From Periconia sp. R9002 (Eukaryota; Ascomycota; Dothideomycetes; Pleosporales; Periconiaceae): 64,000 bases of DNA. This document shows positions 12,024-22,638 of this stretch, piece after piece (the first letter of the stretch is position 1; every line of letters begins with the position of its first letter). The stretch is from the NCBI GenBank assembly GCA_023627715.1, contig JAMAHW010000014.1:248001-312000 (forward strand), read 5' to 3'. Both the position numbers and the translations under genes were made by a program. The notes beneath the pieces are model-generated. The model was not told the DNA's origin. It saw only the letters and a list, made by a program, of their open reading frames with translations, and made no database searches.

Positions 12024-12637
12024 ATGGCCGGCGAAGACGCCAAGACGGTCACCCTGACCACCAGCGACAACCAGTCTCTCAAGGTCGACCGCGAGGTCGC
12101 TGAGCGCTCCATTCTCATTAAGAATTTGCTCGAGGATCTTGGTGCCGACGGCGCCGAGGAGATTCCTATCCCCAATGTAAGCCTTTCGCCCGCCCGCCTC
12201 AACCATGCAATCAGCCGCTAATGCAGTTTCAGGTCAACGAAGCCGTTATGAAGAAGGTTCTCGAGTGGTGCGAGCACCACCGCAAAGACCCCCCCGCCTC
12301 CCAAGATGACGATTCCGACTCGCGCAAGAAGTCCACAGATATCGATGAGTGGGATCAAAAGTTTATGCAGGTCGACCAGGAGATGCTCTTCGAGATCATT
12401 CTGGTAAGTGTTTTGTCGCGCCTGTACCAATGAATAGCATACTGACATCTGCCCGTCCAGGCCGCCAACTACCTCGACATCAAGGCTCTCCTCGATGTTG
12501 GGTGCAAGACTGTAGCCAACATGATCAAGGGCAAATCGCCCGATGAGATCCGCAAGACATTCAACATCCAGAACGATTTCACACCCGAGGAGGAAGACCA
12601 GATTCGCAGAGAAAATGAGTGGGCCGAGGACCGCTAA
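12024..12637 (+). CDS. SKP1: SKP1, SCF ubiquitin ligase adaptor
   Basis: Bridges the cullin and F-box proteins in SCF E3 ligases. It also works in kinetochore and other F-box complexes. Exons 12024-12176, 12233-12403 and 12461-12637, all phase 0, give 166 residues, the normal size. The N-terminal BTB/POZ-like part reads [19 protein letters not shown]. The linker is rich in acidic and Ser residues, as in fungal SKP1. The C-terminal F-box-binding helices read [19 protein letters not shown], then [16 protein letters not shown], ending in ENEWAEDR. Nothing is missing. Two other SCF pathway genes (CDC34, RBX1) occur within 25 kb to the right. Confidence 0.97.
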
Positions 12638-13206
12638 GCGCCACCCTCTGTTTTCATTCAAGTTTTGTGGTGTTCTCGCGTACACCTCACTCGGTACGGC
12701 ACAATATGTCGCAATGCGTAAAGGACGTGCCATTATTTACGAAACGGTGCACGTTTTTCGGTGTTCGGGGGTTTGCTTTTAGGCCTCGCTGGATAAAGCG
12801 TCCTTTACTACACTCTACCCACGCCAGCATCATGGCTCGCTCGGCAGACGGGAGGCATTGTTTGTTCTGCGGCTGAGCGGCTGGATTCAGTATTCGGACA
12901 GCCAGTGGATAGTTCATGGGAAAAGAAAAAAAGTTTTCAAAACCCAATTCGCTATTGAGCCACCACTTGAGTTTTTGTGAATTCTCCGTGCATGATTTTT
13001 CTTGGAGGTAGTGATACACGATTTGCAGGCATGCGTTCAATCAACAGGACGCTCTCCAGCGGTTTGACATGTGAAGAGTGAAGTTCTATTTTAGTTGAAT
13101 CATCGTGGATGTCATGATGAACCCCATTCTAAGAACGCCCTATGCACCACAGCTTTGACCTGTAAACCCTTGCAAGTACCTCCCTCCCCGTCCTTTATTC
13201 ACAAGA
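12638..13206. other. Intergenic between convergent SKP1 and PDX1
   Basis: 569 bases holding the two 3' untranslated regions. No gene, repeat or structured RNA recognised. Confidence 0.6.
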
Positions 13207-14309
13207 CTACCATCCCCGCTTAGCAAGCTTTTCGTTCTCATCCATCTTACCACAGTTGATGCCCACCATGGCCTCGCCCAGATCCATGGAGACCTCCATC
13301 AGCACCTTGGGGTCCTTGTAATGCGTAACAGCCTGCACGATAGCCTTTGCCCTCTTCGCCGCATCGCCGCTCTTGAAGATACCCGAGCCAACAAATACTC
13401 CGTCACATCCCAACTGCATCATAAGCGCAGCGTCGGCGGGGGTCGCCACGCCGCCGGCCGCGAAGTTGACCACGGGCAGACGACCCAGCTTGGCCGTCTC
13501 CTTGAGCAGTCCGTAATCGGCCTGGATGTCCTTTGCATATACGCGCAGCTCCTCGTCGGACATGGACGCCGCGCGAGCGATCTCCGCATTGACGGTGCGC
13601 ATGTGACGGACCGCTTCGATGACGTCGCCCGTGCCGGCCTCGCCCTTGGTGCGGATCATGGCGGCGCCCTCAGAAATGCGGCGCAGGGCCTCTCCCAAGT
13701 TTCGGCAGCCGCACACAAAGGGGATGCGGAAGGGGTGTTTGGAGACGTGGTGGACGGCGTCGGCGGGGGTGAGCACCTCAGACTCGTCAATGTAGTCTAC
13801 GCCAAGGGCCTCGAGGATCTGTCAAAATCACACAGCGTGTGGTTAGTCTAGATTTCCACGCTCGTTGCAGTTGAGCAGTGGCGAAAGGAGCCTAAAAAAC
13901 CGGCCATTGAACGCACCTGGCATTCGACAAAGTGACCAATTCTCGCCTTGGCCATGACGGGTATTGTGACGGTATCCATAATCTCCTTGATCATCTTGGG
14001 ATCGCTCATACGTGCCACGCCACCTTGGGCTCGAATATCCGCAGGGACGCGCTCGAGGGCCATGACGGCCGAGGCTCCAGCCTCTTCTGCTATGCGTGCC
14101 TGTTGAGCCGAGCATTAGCTTGCATTCTCTCTTTTTCGGGACGATCAATTGCAAGAGAAGAAAAGGGAAGAACGAACCTGTTCTGCGTTGACCACGTCCA
14201 TGATGACGCCTCCCTTCAACATTCTTGCCAATCCCGCCTTGACGGCGAAATTGTTCTCACCATCCTGTGCAATCTTGTCGCCATTGGTCGTGGGAAGTTC
14301 GGTGGCCAT
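13207..14309 (-). CDS. Pyridoxal 5'-phosphate synthase, PDX1/SNZ (PdxS) subunit
   Basis: Lyase subunit of DXP-independent vitamin B6 synthesis. It builds PLP from ribose 5-phosphate, glyceraldehyde 3-phosphate and ammonia supplied by a PDX2 partner, which is not in this window. Exons 14309-14178, 14099-13917 and 13818-13207, all phase 0, give 308 residues. The beta/alpha barrel signatures are present: [54 protein letters not shown] and [16 protein letters not shown]. By comparison with bacterial PdxS, the two catalytic lysines are Lys95 (in VMAKARIGH) and Lys163 (in RTKGEAGTG). The product appears complete and active. It ends in a short low-complexity tail (KLAKRGW). Confidence 0.96.
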
Positions 14310-15191
14310 GGTATGTGTGTCTCGTTGTCTCTGATTTTTCCGGGTACAATGTGTAGAATAGAGAGAAGGGAAACAAAAAAAATATTATGTATGAAAGACT
14401 GGAGAAAAGTGAGGGGCAAAGGCGTGGCAAGAGAGAAGAATTTATGACAAAACTTTTGAGGGAGGGACAAGAAGGCAGAGGTCGGTCGGGGTGAGTCAAA
14501 AGGCCCAAGTACAAGTTGCTAATAGTGAACTACCGCAAATAACCTAAGCTATGTACATTACTGTACGCAACTTAATGCAATTCATGACCTGCAGGGATTC
14601 CTTTAGCTGTTCAATTGTTTCAACGGAGGCGAGACCGGCGACCGGGCGAGAGCGGGGCAAGTCCCCCCCACGTTCAGTCTTTGTTCCTAGTGCAAACAAA
14701 TTAGCAGTTCCGTCAGTAGCCAGCTCCGATCACCACTCCGACTGCACCGCTCACTTGCACCCTAGTGCCATCGATATCCTCTTCTTTCCTTCTGGCCCCT
14801 GGATAAACGACAGCTTAGAAAGCGAGAAGGAACCATTGGATATTTACACCGCCCATTTTCCTCATCGAGGAAGCCCAGGCTGCGTGTACAGTCAAGGGGG
14901 TGAAAGAAGAGTCGAGACCTACGCTGTACATGCACCACAATCACACCATCCATGGCACAGGTCGCTAACTAAAAACGTATGTCATGTCTGGAATACAGGG
15001 TATCATGTCTGTATATACGAAGGGCGTGACCGAACGACCAAACCCCAGCAGCGACGAAGCCGTGCGAAACCGCACCTATAACGATGACCGTTGTGTACAC
15101 TGTACAGTGCCAAATCTCACCAGTACATGTGTGTACCAAGACAAGCCACGCTAGCGCTTGCGTCATGTACATTTTGTACGAGCACGGGTCA
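14310..15191. other. Intergenic upstream of PDX1, no gene seen
   Basis: 882 bases between the PDX1 start and the 3' end of the aminopeptidase P gene. An open frame of 176 codons on the plus strand (14551-15081) has no recognisable domain and is probably chance. Confidence 0.55.
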
Positions 15192-17428
15192 TTAATAGGG
15201 CGCGGTCTCCCGCTTCAGCCATGCCATGGTCAACTCATCCTTCTCGAAGAACTTGTGCGTCTTGTCAAATACCTCCTGGTGGTATGCGTTGAGGAAGTCC
15301 TTCTCGTCTTGCGTCAGCAGGCTGAAATCTATCAACCTTCTGCAGTGAGGTGTCAGTGTAACACGCTCAAACCCAAGGTAAGGCTTGTCGCCAAATTGGT
15401 GTTTTGTTTCCACCTCTTTGACCATGACCATATTCTCGATTCGAATGCCAAATTTGCCGTCTTCATAGTAGCCCGGTTCGTCCGATACCACATTGCCGAC
15501 CGAAAGCGGTACCTCGGAAAACTGGACACGGGTGCCGATGCCGATCGGACCTTCATGCACATTCAAGAACGAACCAACACCGTGTCCAGTGCCGTGTCGG
15601 TAATCAAGTCCTTCTGCCCATAAGAACTGGCGAGCCAGAACATCCAGAGCAAAGCCAGTCGTGCCCTTGGGGAATTTTGCACGCTCTAGCGCAATGTTGC
15701 CTTTCAACACAAGTGTGTATGCTGTCTTTTCAATCTCAGACGGTTCGCCAAAATGAAGTGTCCTCGTAGTGTCGGTGGTGCCGTCGTGATATTGGCCGCC
15801 AGAATCACACAAGTAGATAGCTTTAGGGTCGATGATGGAACATGCCCCTTTTTCTGGCTGGGAACCATTAGATGAGACTTGGAACGTGTACAAAAATATG
15901 AAATACTCACCTTGTAATGAATGACAGCAGCATTGGCGCCGGTAGACGAAATGGTGTCAAAAGATAGGCCCATGAAAAGCTCTTGTTTGGCGCGAATGGA
16001 TTCTAGCTTGTCAGCACCATCAACCTCGTCGAGCTTGGCCCCCTTGTTGATCAATTGGTCCTCTAACCAGGCGAAGTATTCAGTGAGTGCCGCACCGTCG
16101 CGGATATGGCACTGTCGCATGCCCTCGAGCTCTACCTCGTTCTTGACCGCTTTCGCATCCCCGACTGGGCTGCGTACCTCCTCCACGCGCTCCTCCCCGC
16201 CGAGAGCCTTGTTCAAAGCCCACGACGCTTTTGTAGATGTCAAAAACTTCTTCTTTTCGGTTGTTTCATCGTTCGTCTTAAACAGCTCCGCGCTCAGAGC
16301 TTCAACATCCTTGAAGATGGCATCATAAGGTCGGATGGTCACTTGGTCTCCAAGGTGTTCCTTGACATTCGTTGGGAGTTTGGTTTCGTCGACGTAGAGG
16401 GTAGCTGTCGTGGGAGTGACGACAGCGTACGAGAAGAAGACAGGATTATACGGGATACTGGAGACGGTCAGTCCTGTTGCAAACGTTGAGGCCGAGGACC
16501 ATACTCGTTTCCGCGAAGATTGTACAGCCAGGCGATTTCATCAAGCATAGACACGACGAATCCCAGGCTCTTCTTCTTTTCCAATTCTTTCCTGATGTCC
16601 TCGATTTTGTCTGTGAAGCTTTTGCCAGAGTATTTGAGGGGTTGAACAATGACTTTCTCGCTGGGTCGAGGGGGACGCTGGTCACCCCACACCAAATCAA
16701 TAAGGTTCTCGTCAACGGCCTTGTACTCGCCACCCTTCTTTTTGATTTTGTCAGCGAGCCTACGTGCATCGGCTGCGGTAACTACGCTTGGATCTACACC
16801 AACAACCTTGCCCCCCTCGACCTGATCCGCGGTCCAATCCTGGATTGTAGGGACATCCTGTAAGCCCTGCTTGAGCAGCTCCCAGTTGGAATCAAGCTGC
16901 TTGGACGCCTGGTTGAAGTAACGGCCGTCTGTGGACAAGGCGGCCTTTTGGTGGGTGACAACAGCGTAGCCCGCCGAGCCGGTAAAGCCACTTATATATG
17001 CTGTTTCGTCTCAGTATTGGTGGAAATCGAATACGGGCGGTGGCGGGGTGTCTCTGTCTGTACCTCTACGGGCGTCACACGGCGCGATGTACTCGCTCTG
17101 GTGGCTGTCCTCGGACGGAATCACTTTATGAAAAAGTCAGCGATGAAGAAGGGAATTCATCAGGCTTCTGTGCCGGGTGGAGCGAATTGATGTTCTTACT
17201 GTATACATCGATGGAGCGCTCCTTCATGAGCTTGCGGAGCTCAGCGAGCCGCTCGGTAGTGTTGACTTTCTCCATGTCGATGGCGGGTCGGACGGGGGAA
17301 GGATGGAAAAGTCTGGTGAAGACGGTCGAGGAGCTGCGGGCTAAAGGTAAAGGTACATGAGCATAGGCGGCGGGAGTCGCGCGTGTGCTGCTCAGCAAGC
17401 GGGAAAGCAGCAGCATGAATCTTGTCAA
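15192..17428 (-). CDS. Xaa-Pro aminopeptidase P (M24 metallopeptidase)
   Basis: Removes an N-terminal residue preceding proline and uses two divalent metal ions. Exons 17428-17200, 17123-17064, 17000-16505, 16457-15911 and 15857-15192. From the internal ATG at 17275 the product is 614 residues, the family size, beginning [20 protein letters not shown]. From the in-frame ATG at 17428 it is 665 residues, with a 51-residue Arg/Ser-rich, acid-poor leader that looks mitochondrial. In the short numbering the metal ligands are Asp411 and Asp422 ([14 protein letters not shown]), His485 (GTGHGVGS), Glu520 (SDEPGYY) and Glu534 (RIENM). The two creatinase-like N-terminal domains are intact ([46 protein letters not shown]). 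Start choice, and so location, is uncertain. Confidence 0.93.
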
Positions 17429-18181
17429 GTCGAATGGCTCTAACTTATCGTCTTGTGTCGGCTCTGATCACGCATATGCACGCTACTGCCTGCCTACCTA
17501 GTAGGCAGGCACGGGTACACTACATACCTGAGTATCCCGGCAAGTACGATACGATAGTTACAGTACGGTACGGTATCACACAGAACAGGAACGATTACGA
17601 TAAAGGTAAAGTTACAAACGCTAAAGGAACGACAGCCCTGCAACTGCCTACATAGCCGAGCATCATCGTCACCAACACCACCACTACTCGCCCACTCATT
17701 CGATTGTTGACTGATTGATGGTTTAATCTTGTGGGGGAGGCCGAAAATCCTCGTTACATCCTGCCCATCCATCTATGCAATCAATCCACCCGCATGATAC
17801 CCGGGCGGCTGAGCTACTTTTACTCTGATTAGCTGGTCACCTTGCTACCCAATTCTAGAATTCGGTGCGACTAACAACAACGGGATTGCAGCTTACTGTA
17901 GGGCAAAAAATCTCTCTCCAGAACGAGCCCAGCTCGGATTTTCCTAGGTCAATACAGACACACACCCGTGCGCCAAGCCCATTCACGGGACCTTCAAATC
18001 CCACCCCTCTAGGTACTGATCTGAAGACTACACTTCGACGTGGCAAAATCAAAATCCTACCACCAGGCGCCCGGCGAACCCTGGACCCATCCGGGGAACC
18101 CAGACGCCTTATATAACGCACAATACATTCCCTCAACCCCCACACTAATAGTACCATCACTCATCGCTCAGTAGCATTGCC
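17429..18181. other. Divergent upstream region, aminopeptidase P / karyopherin
   Basis: 753 bases with no gene. A TATATAA element at 18110-18116 sits 66 bases before the karyopherin start. A short inverted stretch (CTACCTAGTAGG, near 17496-17507) lies closer to the aminopeptidase side. Confidence 0.5.
18110..18116 (+). promoter_or_regulatory. Probable TATA element of the karyopherin gene
   Basis: TATATAA 66 bases upstream of the ATG at 18182. Assigned by sequence and spacing only. Confidence 0.4.
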
Positions 18182-21100
18182 ATGGCCGACACATCGGCCC
18201 TTGCCGGCCAGGGTGTACCCCTCAGCCTGGAAGAGATAGAGAAATTGGTTAAAACTATGTACGACCCTGGCAATGCAAAGAAGATTGCTGAAACCGAAGC
18301 CACACTGCGTGTGCTGCAACGCTCCCCTCAAGGCTGGGAGATTGGCGATGCACTGCTCAACAACGCCGATGAAAACATTCGTTTCTTCGGAGCCATCACC
18401 CTTACCGTCAAACTCAATGCAGACTCCGCCGGCCTTACCGAAGAGGAAGGGGAACAGCTTCTTTCAAAACTCATCCACCACCTTGTCACCCACCCTCGTA
18501 CCTCTGCATCTACCCGCAAACTCTGTTCCACACTCGCTCAGTTCTTCACGAATCCTATTTCTTCTTGGACGAATTGCGTACGGAGCTTAGCTGTGTCATT
18601 TGCATTGCAACAGCCAGTGTTAGACAAAGACCTCGAAAAAAGTCCTTCCACCTGGGATGTCCTTCCTCAGCTGCCCGATGAGCAGTTACTCATCCTACTG
18701 GACTTTGCCATGAATTTGGCTGACGAATCCAAAAAGCTTTCCAACGTTCCAGACAGAAAGCCTCATGAGCGTATGATTCTCAATGTGGAAAGTATCGAAA
18801 TTTTGCTCCAAGTATCTTTCGGGCGTGGCATTAAATACCTTTCTACTCCTCCCGGAGAATTGAATGGGGGAAATTTGCCTCAGGTTGGCGAACAGCTTTG
18901 CGGAGCCGCCTTGAAATGTTTTCTGGTGGGTCCACTCGTTCTCCATATGATCGGAAGACTGATATGTGATTAGGGTTGGATTTTCTACGCTCAATCGGAA
19001 TTCAAAGGAGTACCCGAGAAACTAAAGTACCTGCGCTCAGTGAGCGAGCTAGCTCTTGCTTGTCTCGAATACCACGTCGATGAAGCAATGGAGTTTGTCG
19101 CTGAGGTGCTTGAGTCATACCCAAAATTCTTCGAGGTACAACATCAACACATGCTATGGTCCGCAATTACAAGCCAATGGGGCCTGGATATCCTTAAGAA
19201 CTGTGATGCGGAAACGGTTTCGCTCGCCCGTATCATTGTAGCATATGCTTCAGAGCTTATTGAATCCAAAAAACTCTATCGGGAACCGGACAACCCACAT
19301 CATCAACAAGTTTTATGTGAGTAACGAGGTCCTAACTGTTCGCTTCCCTAGAACGTAACGCTAATCATACGACTAGCCATTTGCCATGACCTGCTTAAAT
19401 ACCCCGATCCTGTGGGTGAGGATGATGACGTGGCTCTGGTCGTTTTGGACTTCTGGAGCGTCTACATTACGACAGTAGCAGAAGAGTTCATGTTGTTAAG
19501 TCCTGAAATCCCTATTTGGATCGAGCCTGCCAAAAGCCATGTCTTTCAGGCTATCTCAGAGTTTTTCAGGAAGATTATATACCCACCTGCTGAAGTTACC
19601 AAGACTTGGGACGCTGATGCAAAAAAGACGTTGAAGGTCTTCCGAATGGACGTCCGGGATATTATTATGGAGGCCTTCGAGCTATTGCGCGATGGCTTGA
19701 CTGAACAGTTCATCAATTTCACCGTTAATGCTCTTGAAGGCAGCAGGTGGCTAGAATTAGAGGCTGGACTCTTTTCTCTAATGTCACTTTCTGAGGCGTT
19801 GACAAATGTCGACGAGAAACTTAGTGTTCTCTTTGAACGGCCGCTTTTTGCAGCCATCTCGCAAAATGCTGACATACCAGCGGTCACGCGAAGGTCTGCC
19901 GTCGAGATTGTTTCCTCCTTCAACCATTTCTTCTTACGGAATCCACGATTCCTTCCCCAGGTCCTACCATTCCTCCTTAATGCTTTGGCACAACCTTCAT
20001 TGGCGTATGGAGCTGCAAAGTCTTTTGCTTCGCTGTGCTCAGAGTGTAGAAAGTCGTTAACAAGCGAACTGCCTTCATTTTTCCAGATGTACGAACAGTT
20101 TCTTACCTATCCGACAGCTGAAGAGCACACCAAAAGCAGAATTTTAGAAGGGATAGCCGCCATAGTCCAAGCGGAAGAGACCGAGGAGAAAAGGTTGGCT
20201 GGTGTACAGTCCATTTTCCAATATATTACGAACGATGCAAATCAAGCCATCCGTTTCACGAGCGAAGCCCATGGTCCAGAGGAAGGGCAAGTCCTCGCCA
20301 TGTCAACGCTCAAATGCTTGTCCAGCGTAGGAAGGGCCCTTCAGGCCTCAGAAGATGTTGTTGATCTTAGCCTCTCCGAAAATCAATCATCTTTCTGGAC
20401 CGAAGGCCCTGGCAAACCTATCCAAGATCAAATCATCAACCTCATCACCTACATGACACAGATTTTCCCTCAGAATGATGAGATTATCGAATCTTCTTGC
20501 AATGTCCTACGAGCTGGCTTCAAAGAAATAGAACCGGGCCCATTCGTACTGCCGCCCGCTGCAGCAGTGGATTATATTACCACCACGAATGTCAACACGC
20601 CCAGGCTAACATATGTGTTGGAAACAGCATGTTGCTGGGTATCCTCTTACAAGGGATCAAAGGAATTCGAGACTCAAGCTCAGCGCTTGCTTCATTATGA
20701 TCTCGGTATCATGCAAGCACTACAGCATCCACGCAACGACCCGGAGATTTCGGTTGGTTGCATTGAACTCATACAGTCCTTCTTCAAACAGAATGCGAAC
20801 ATTCTAAAGAACGAACATCCTGATGTACTGAAGGGCACATTCGGTTTCTCGATAGAATGCGTCAAATCCCCAGAAGTACTACCCAAACGAGCAGCAGCAT
20901 CTCTTTGGAAAGATATCTTCGAGAAGACCGCCAGTGCTGGCAGTGTAGACCAAGCTACGTGCCAGGATATCGTGGACCACTTCGGTCAGGCAGTGACCTT
21001 TGCACTCATTTGCAATATTTGTGGAGAAGTCGATGCGTCAAGCATGGACAATGTTCTCGCGCCGCTACGAAAACTGATCACAAATCAAAGGCTCAGTAGG

Positions 21101-21386
21101 CAGTATATCACGAATGCATTAGCAGAAATGCCGTTGTTGCGCAGAGCACAAGAGATCCAAGGAGTGCAGGACATGGTGAGGAAATTCATTGAAAGTCTGA
21201 TGCGGTATGTTTCGAAAAATTGAACCGATGAAAAAGCTGGAAACTGACATGATTTTGTACAGAAACGCCAAGAGCACGAATGCTTTCAAAGAAGCCGTCA
21301 AGCCGTTTTGGCAAAGTTGCAAACAATTGCATATGCAACTTACACCGCAGACAGCACATCACCATGCCCATCGATTCAATTATTAG
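18182..21386 (+). CDS. Importin-beta family karyopherin, importin-13 / KAP122 (PDR6)-like
   Basis: Nuclear transport receptor expected to ferry cargo through nuclear pores under Ran-GTP control. Exons 18182-18925, 18974-19316, 19377-21204 and 21263-21386 join in frame to 1012 residues. The N-terminus (LEEIEKLVKTMYDPG then LQRSPQGWEIGDALL and NIRFFGAITLTVKL) matches the importin N-terminal HEAT repeats. The rest is alpha-helical HEAT-like throughout, with a region LLKYPDPVGEDDDVALVVLD typical of the importin-13/transportin-3 branch. The size is nearer to Kap122 than to Mtr10, but the branch is a judgement from general resemblance. The short last exon ends HHHAHRFNY. It is convergent with FUN14 at only 53 bases. 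Confidence 0.85.
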
Positions 21387-21439
21387 TGGATCTTGGGCCT
21401 TTCCCCCTCCAGAGTCCGGAGTTTCTCGTCATGTAACGA

Positions 21440-22099
21440 TCAAAATTCGGCAAATGCAGCCAGTGCAAAAGTGGCGCCAAACGACAGTTTGAATGCTACA
21501 TTGTTTTGCACTAGGGATCGCACGTTGGTTTGTTTAAATCGACGTTGTAGGTACGAATACGGTATGATGTGGATACCACGAGATTCTAAGAACTATGAGT
21601 GTGGTCAGATGGGTGGGTTTCTTTCTTTGCATGTTCTTCGCGATATGGATAGACTAGCATTGCATGGGTGGAGTAGTGATGCATGGCGCGGCAATATGCA
21701 CCTCTGATGGCATTTCATACCATGCAGGGAATGAGGAATCTGAACTCTTGCTGAATTTGATCTTTCTGCACGTACCTGCACACAGACAATGCCTAACCCT
21801 AACAGAATGGCCAAGGGCTTGCTAAAAACGCTGACGCCCATGCCCATCAACACGCCCAAGATGCTTCCCATGCTGATTTGGCGGATGGCACGAGGATTGG
21901 GTGCTCCGGAGGTTTTAATAATGGGCGTTTGAGCGTTCTGAGCATAACTGTTCTTGAGGTCCGAGGTTATTTTGGTGAGCGGATCCGGGCCATCACAGAG
22001 AATAGGCCGATGGTTAAGGTGTGCAAGGAGCGGGACAGAGAGAACGAAGGGGGATGTCAGAATGAGTGTGCGACGGAGGCCAGGAAGTAAGAAGGCCAT
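21440..22099 (-). CDS. FUN14-domain mitochondrial outer membrane protein
   Basis: Small membrane protein of the FUN14/FUNDC1 family. Animal members sit in the mitochondrial outer membrane and take part in mitophagy and ER contacts. Role here is inferred. Exons 22099-21776 and 21592-21440 (intron 183 bases) give 158 residues. The first exon ends in the family's glycine-rich transmembrane segments (MGSILGVLMGMGVSVFSKPL, AILLGLGIVCVQ). The second begins FLESRGIHIIPYSYLQ and ends with the typical SFGATFALAAFAEF. The start MAFLLPGLRRTL was chosen because it resembles fungal orthologues. The same frame stays open to an ATG at 22408, which would add 103 residues, so a longer form cannot be excluded. 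Confidence 0.85.
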
Positions 22100-22638
22100 T
22101 TCTTTGCGCTGGACTGGTTGTTTGATCCTTGAAACAATTCTTAACCCGGACTTTTCGACCTGTGGATGTGTTTTATGGTGAATGTATTTGGGAAGTTCTT
22201 GTTGTAAATCCGACTCGGATCCAGCAGGTACGAAGGGTCGAAATGACGGAAGCTCCTTCCTAAACACCGTTGAGGATGGACGGCAAGCAATCGGACAGGA
22301 TGCAGGGGTTTTCGAGCTCAATTGACGTCTCAACGGTGCCAAAAGCATAAGGATAGTTGAATAAATGTGCAAGGGTAAAGGTAGAAGGTTGGCGATGAGG
22401 TCGACCAATGTGATGAGGTCATTGGCTAACGAGGCAGCGGGAAACTAAGTCGATTCAGGAACCGAGCTTGAACCCTGATGCGCAAAGTGTGGGACACCGT
22501 GACCTGACACTGACAGTCCCAAGTCTGTAGATTTCTGGCTTCTCTATAGTCCTCGTTCCAATGGCATTGCGATAACATCCTCTGACTCTCAGAACCTCTC
22601 TTCCCTCATAATCTCGCGGCCAGGTCACACCGTTCATC
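22100..22638. other. Divergent upstream region, FUN14 / LAS21
   Basis: 539 bases. The minus-strand part (to 22408) is open in frame with FUN14 and may be 5' leader or an N-terminal extension. The rest shows nothing recognisable. Confidence 0.5.

Noticed and set aside
14551..15081. 176-codon plus-strand open frame upstream of PDX1
   Set aside because: No domain, mixed low-complexity composition, and it lies in the upstream region of a minus-strand gene.
21205..21262. Possible box C/D snoRNA in the last intron of the karyopherin gene
   Set aside because: CTGA-like and GATGA-like bases are present, but the intron is only 58 bases and the C box does not fit the consensus.
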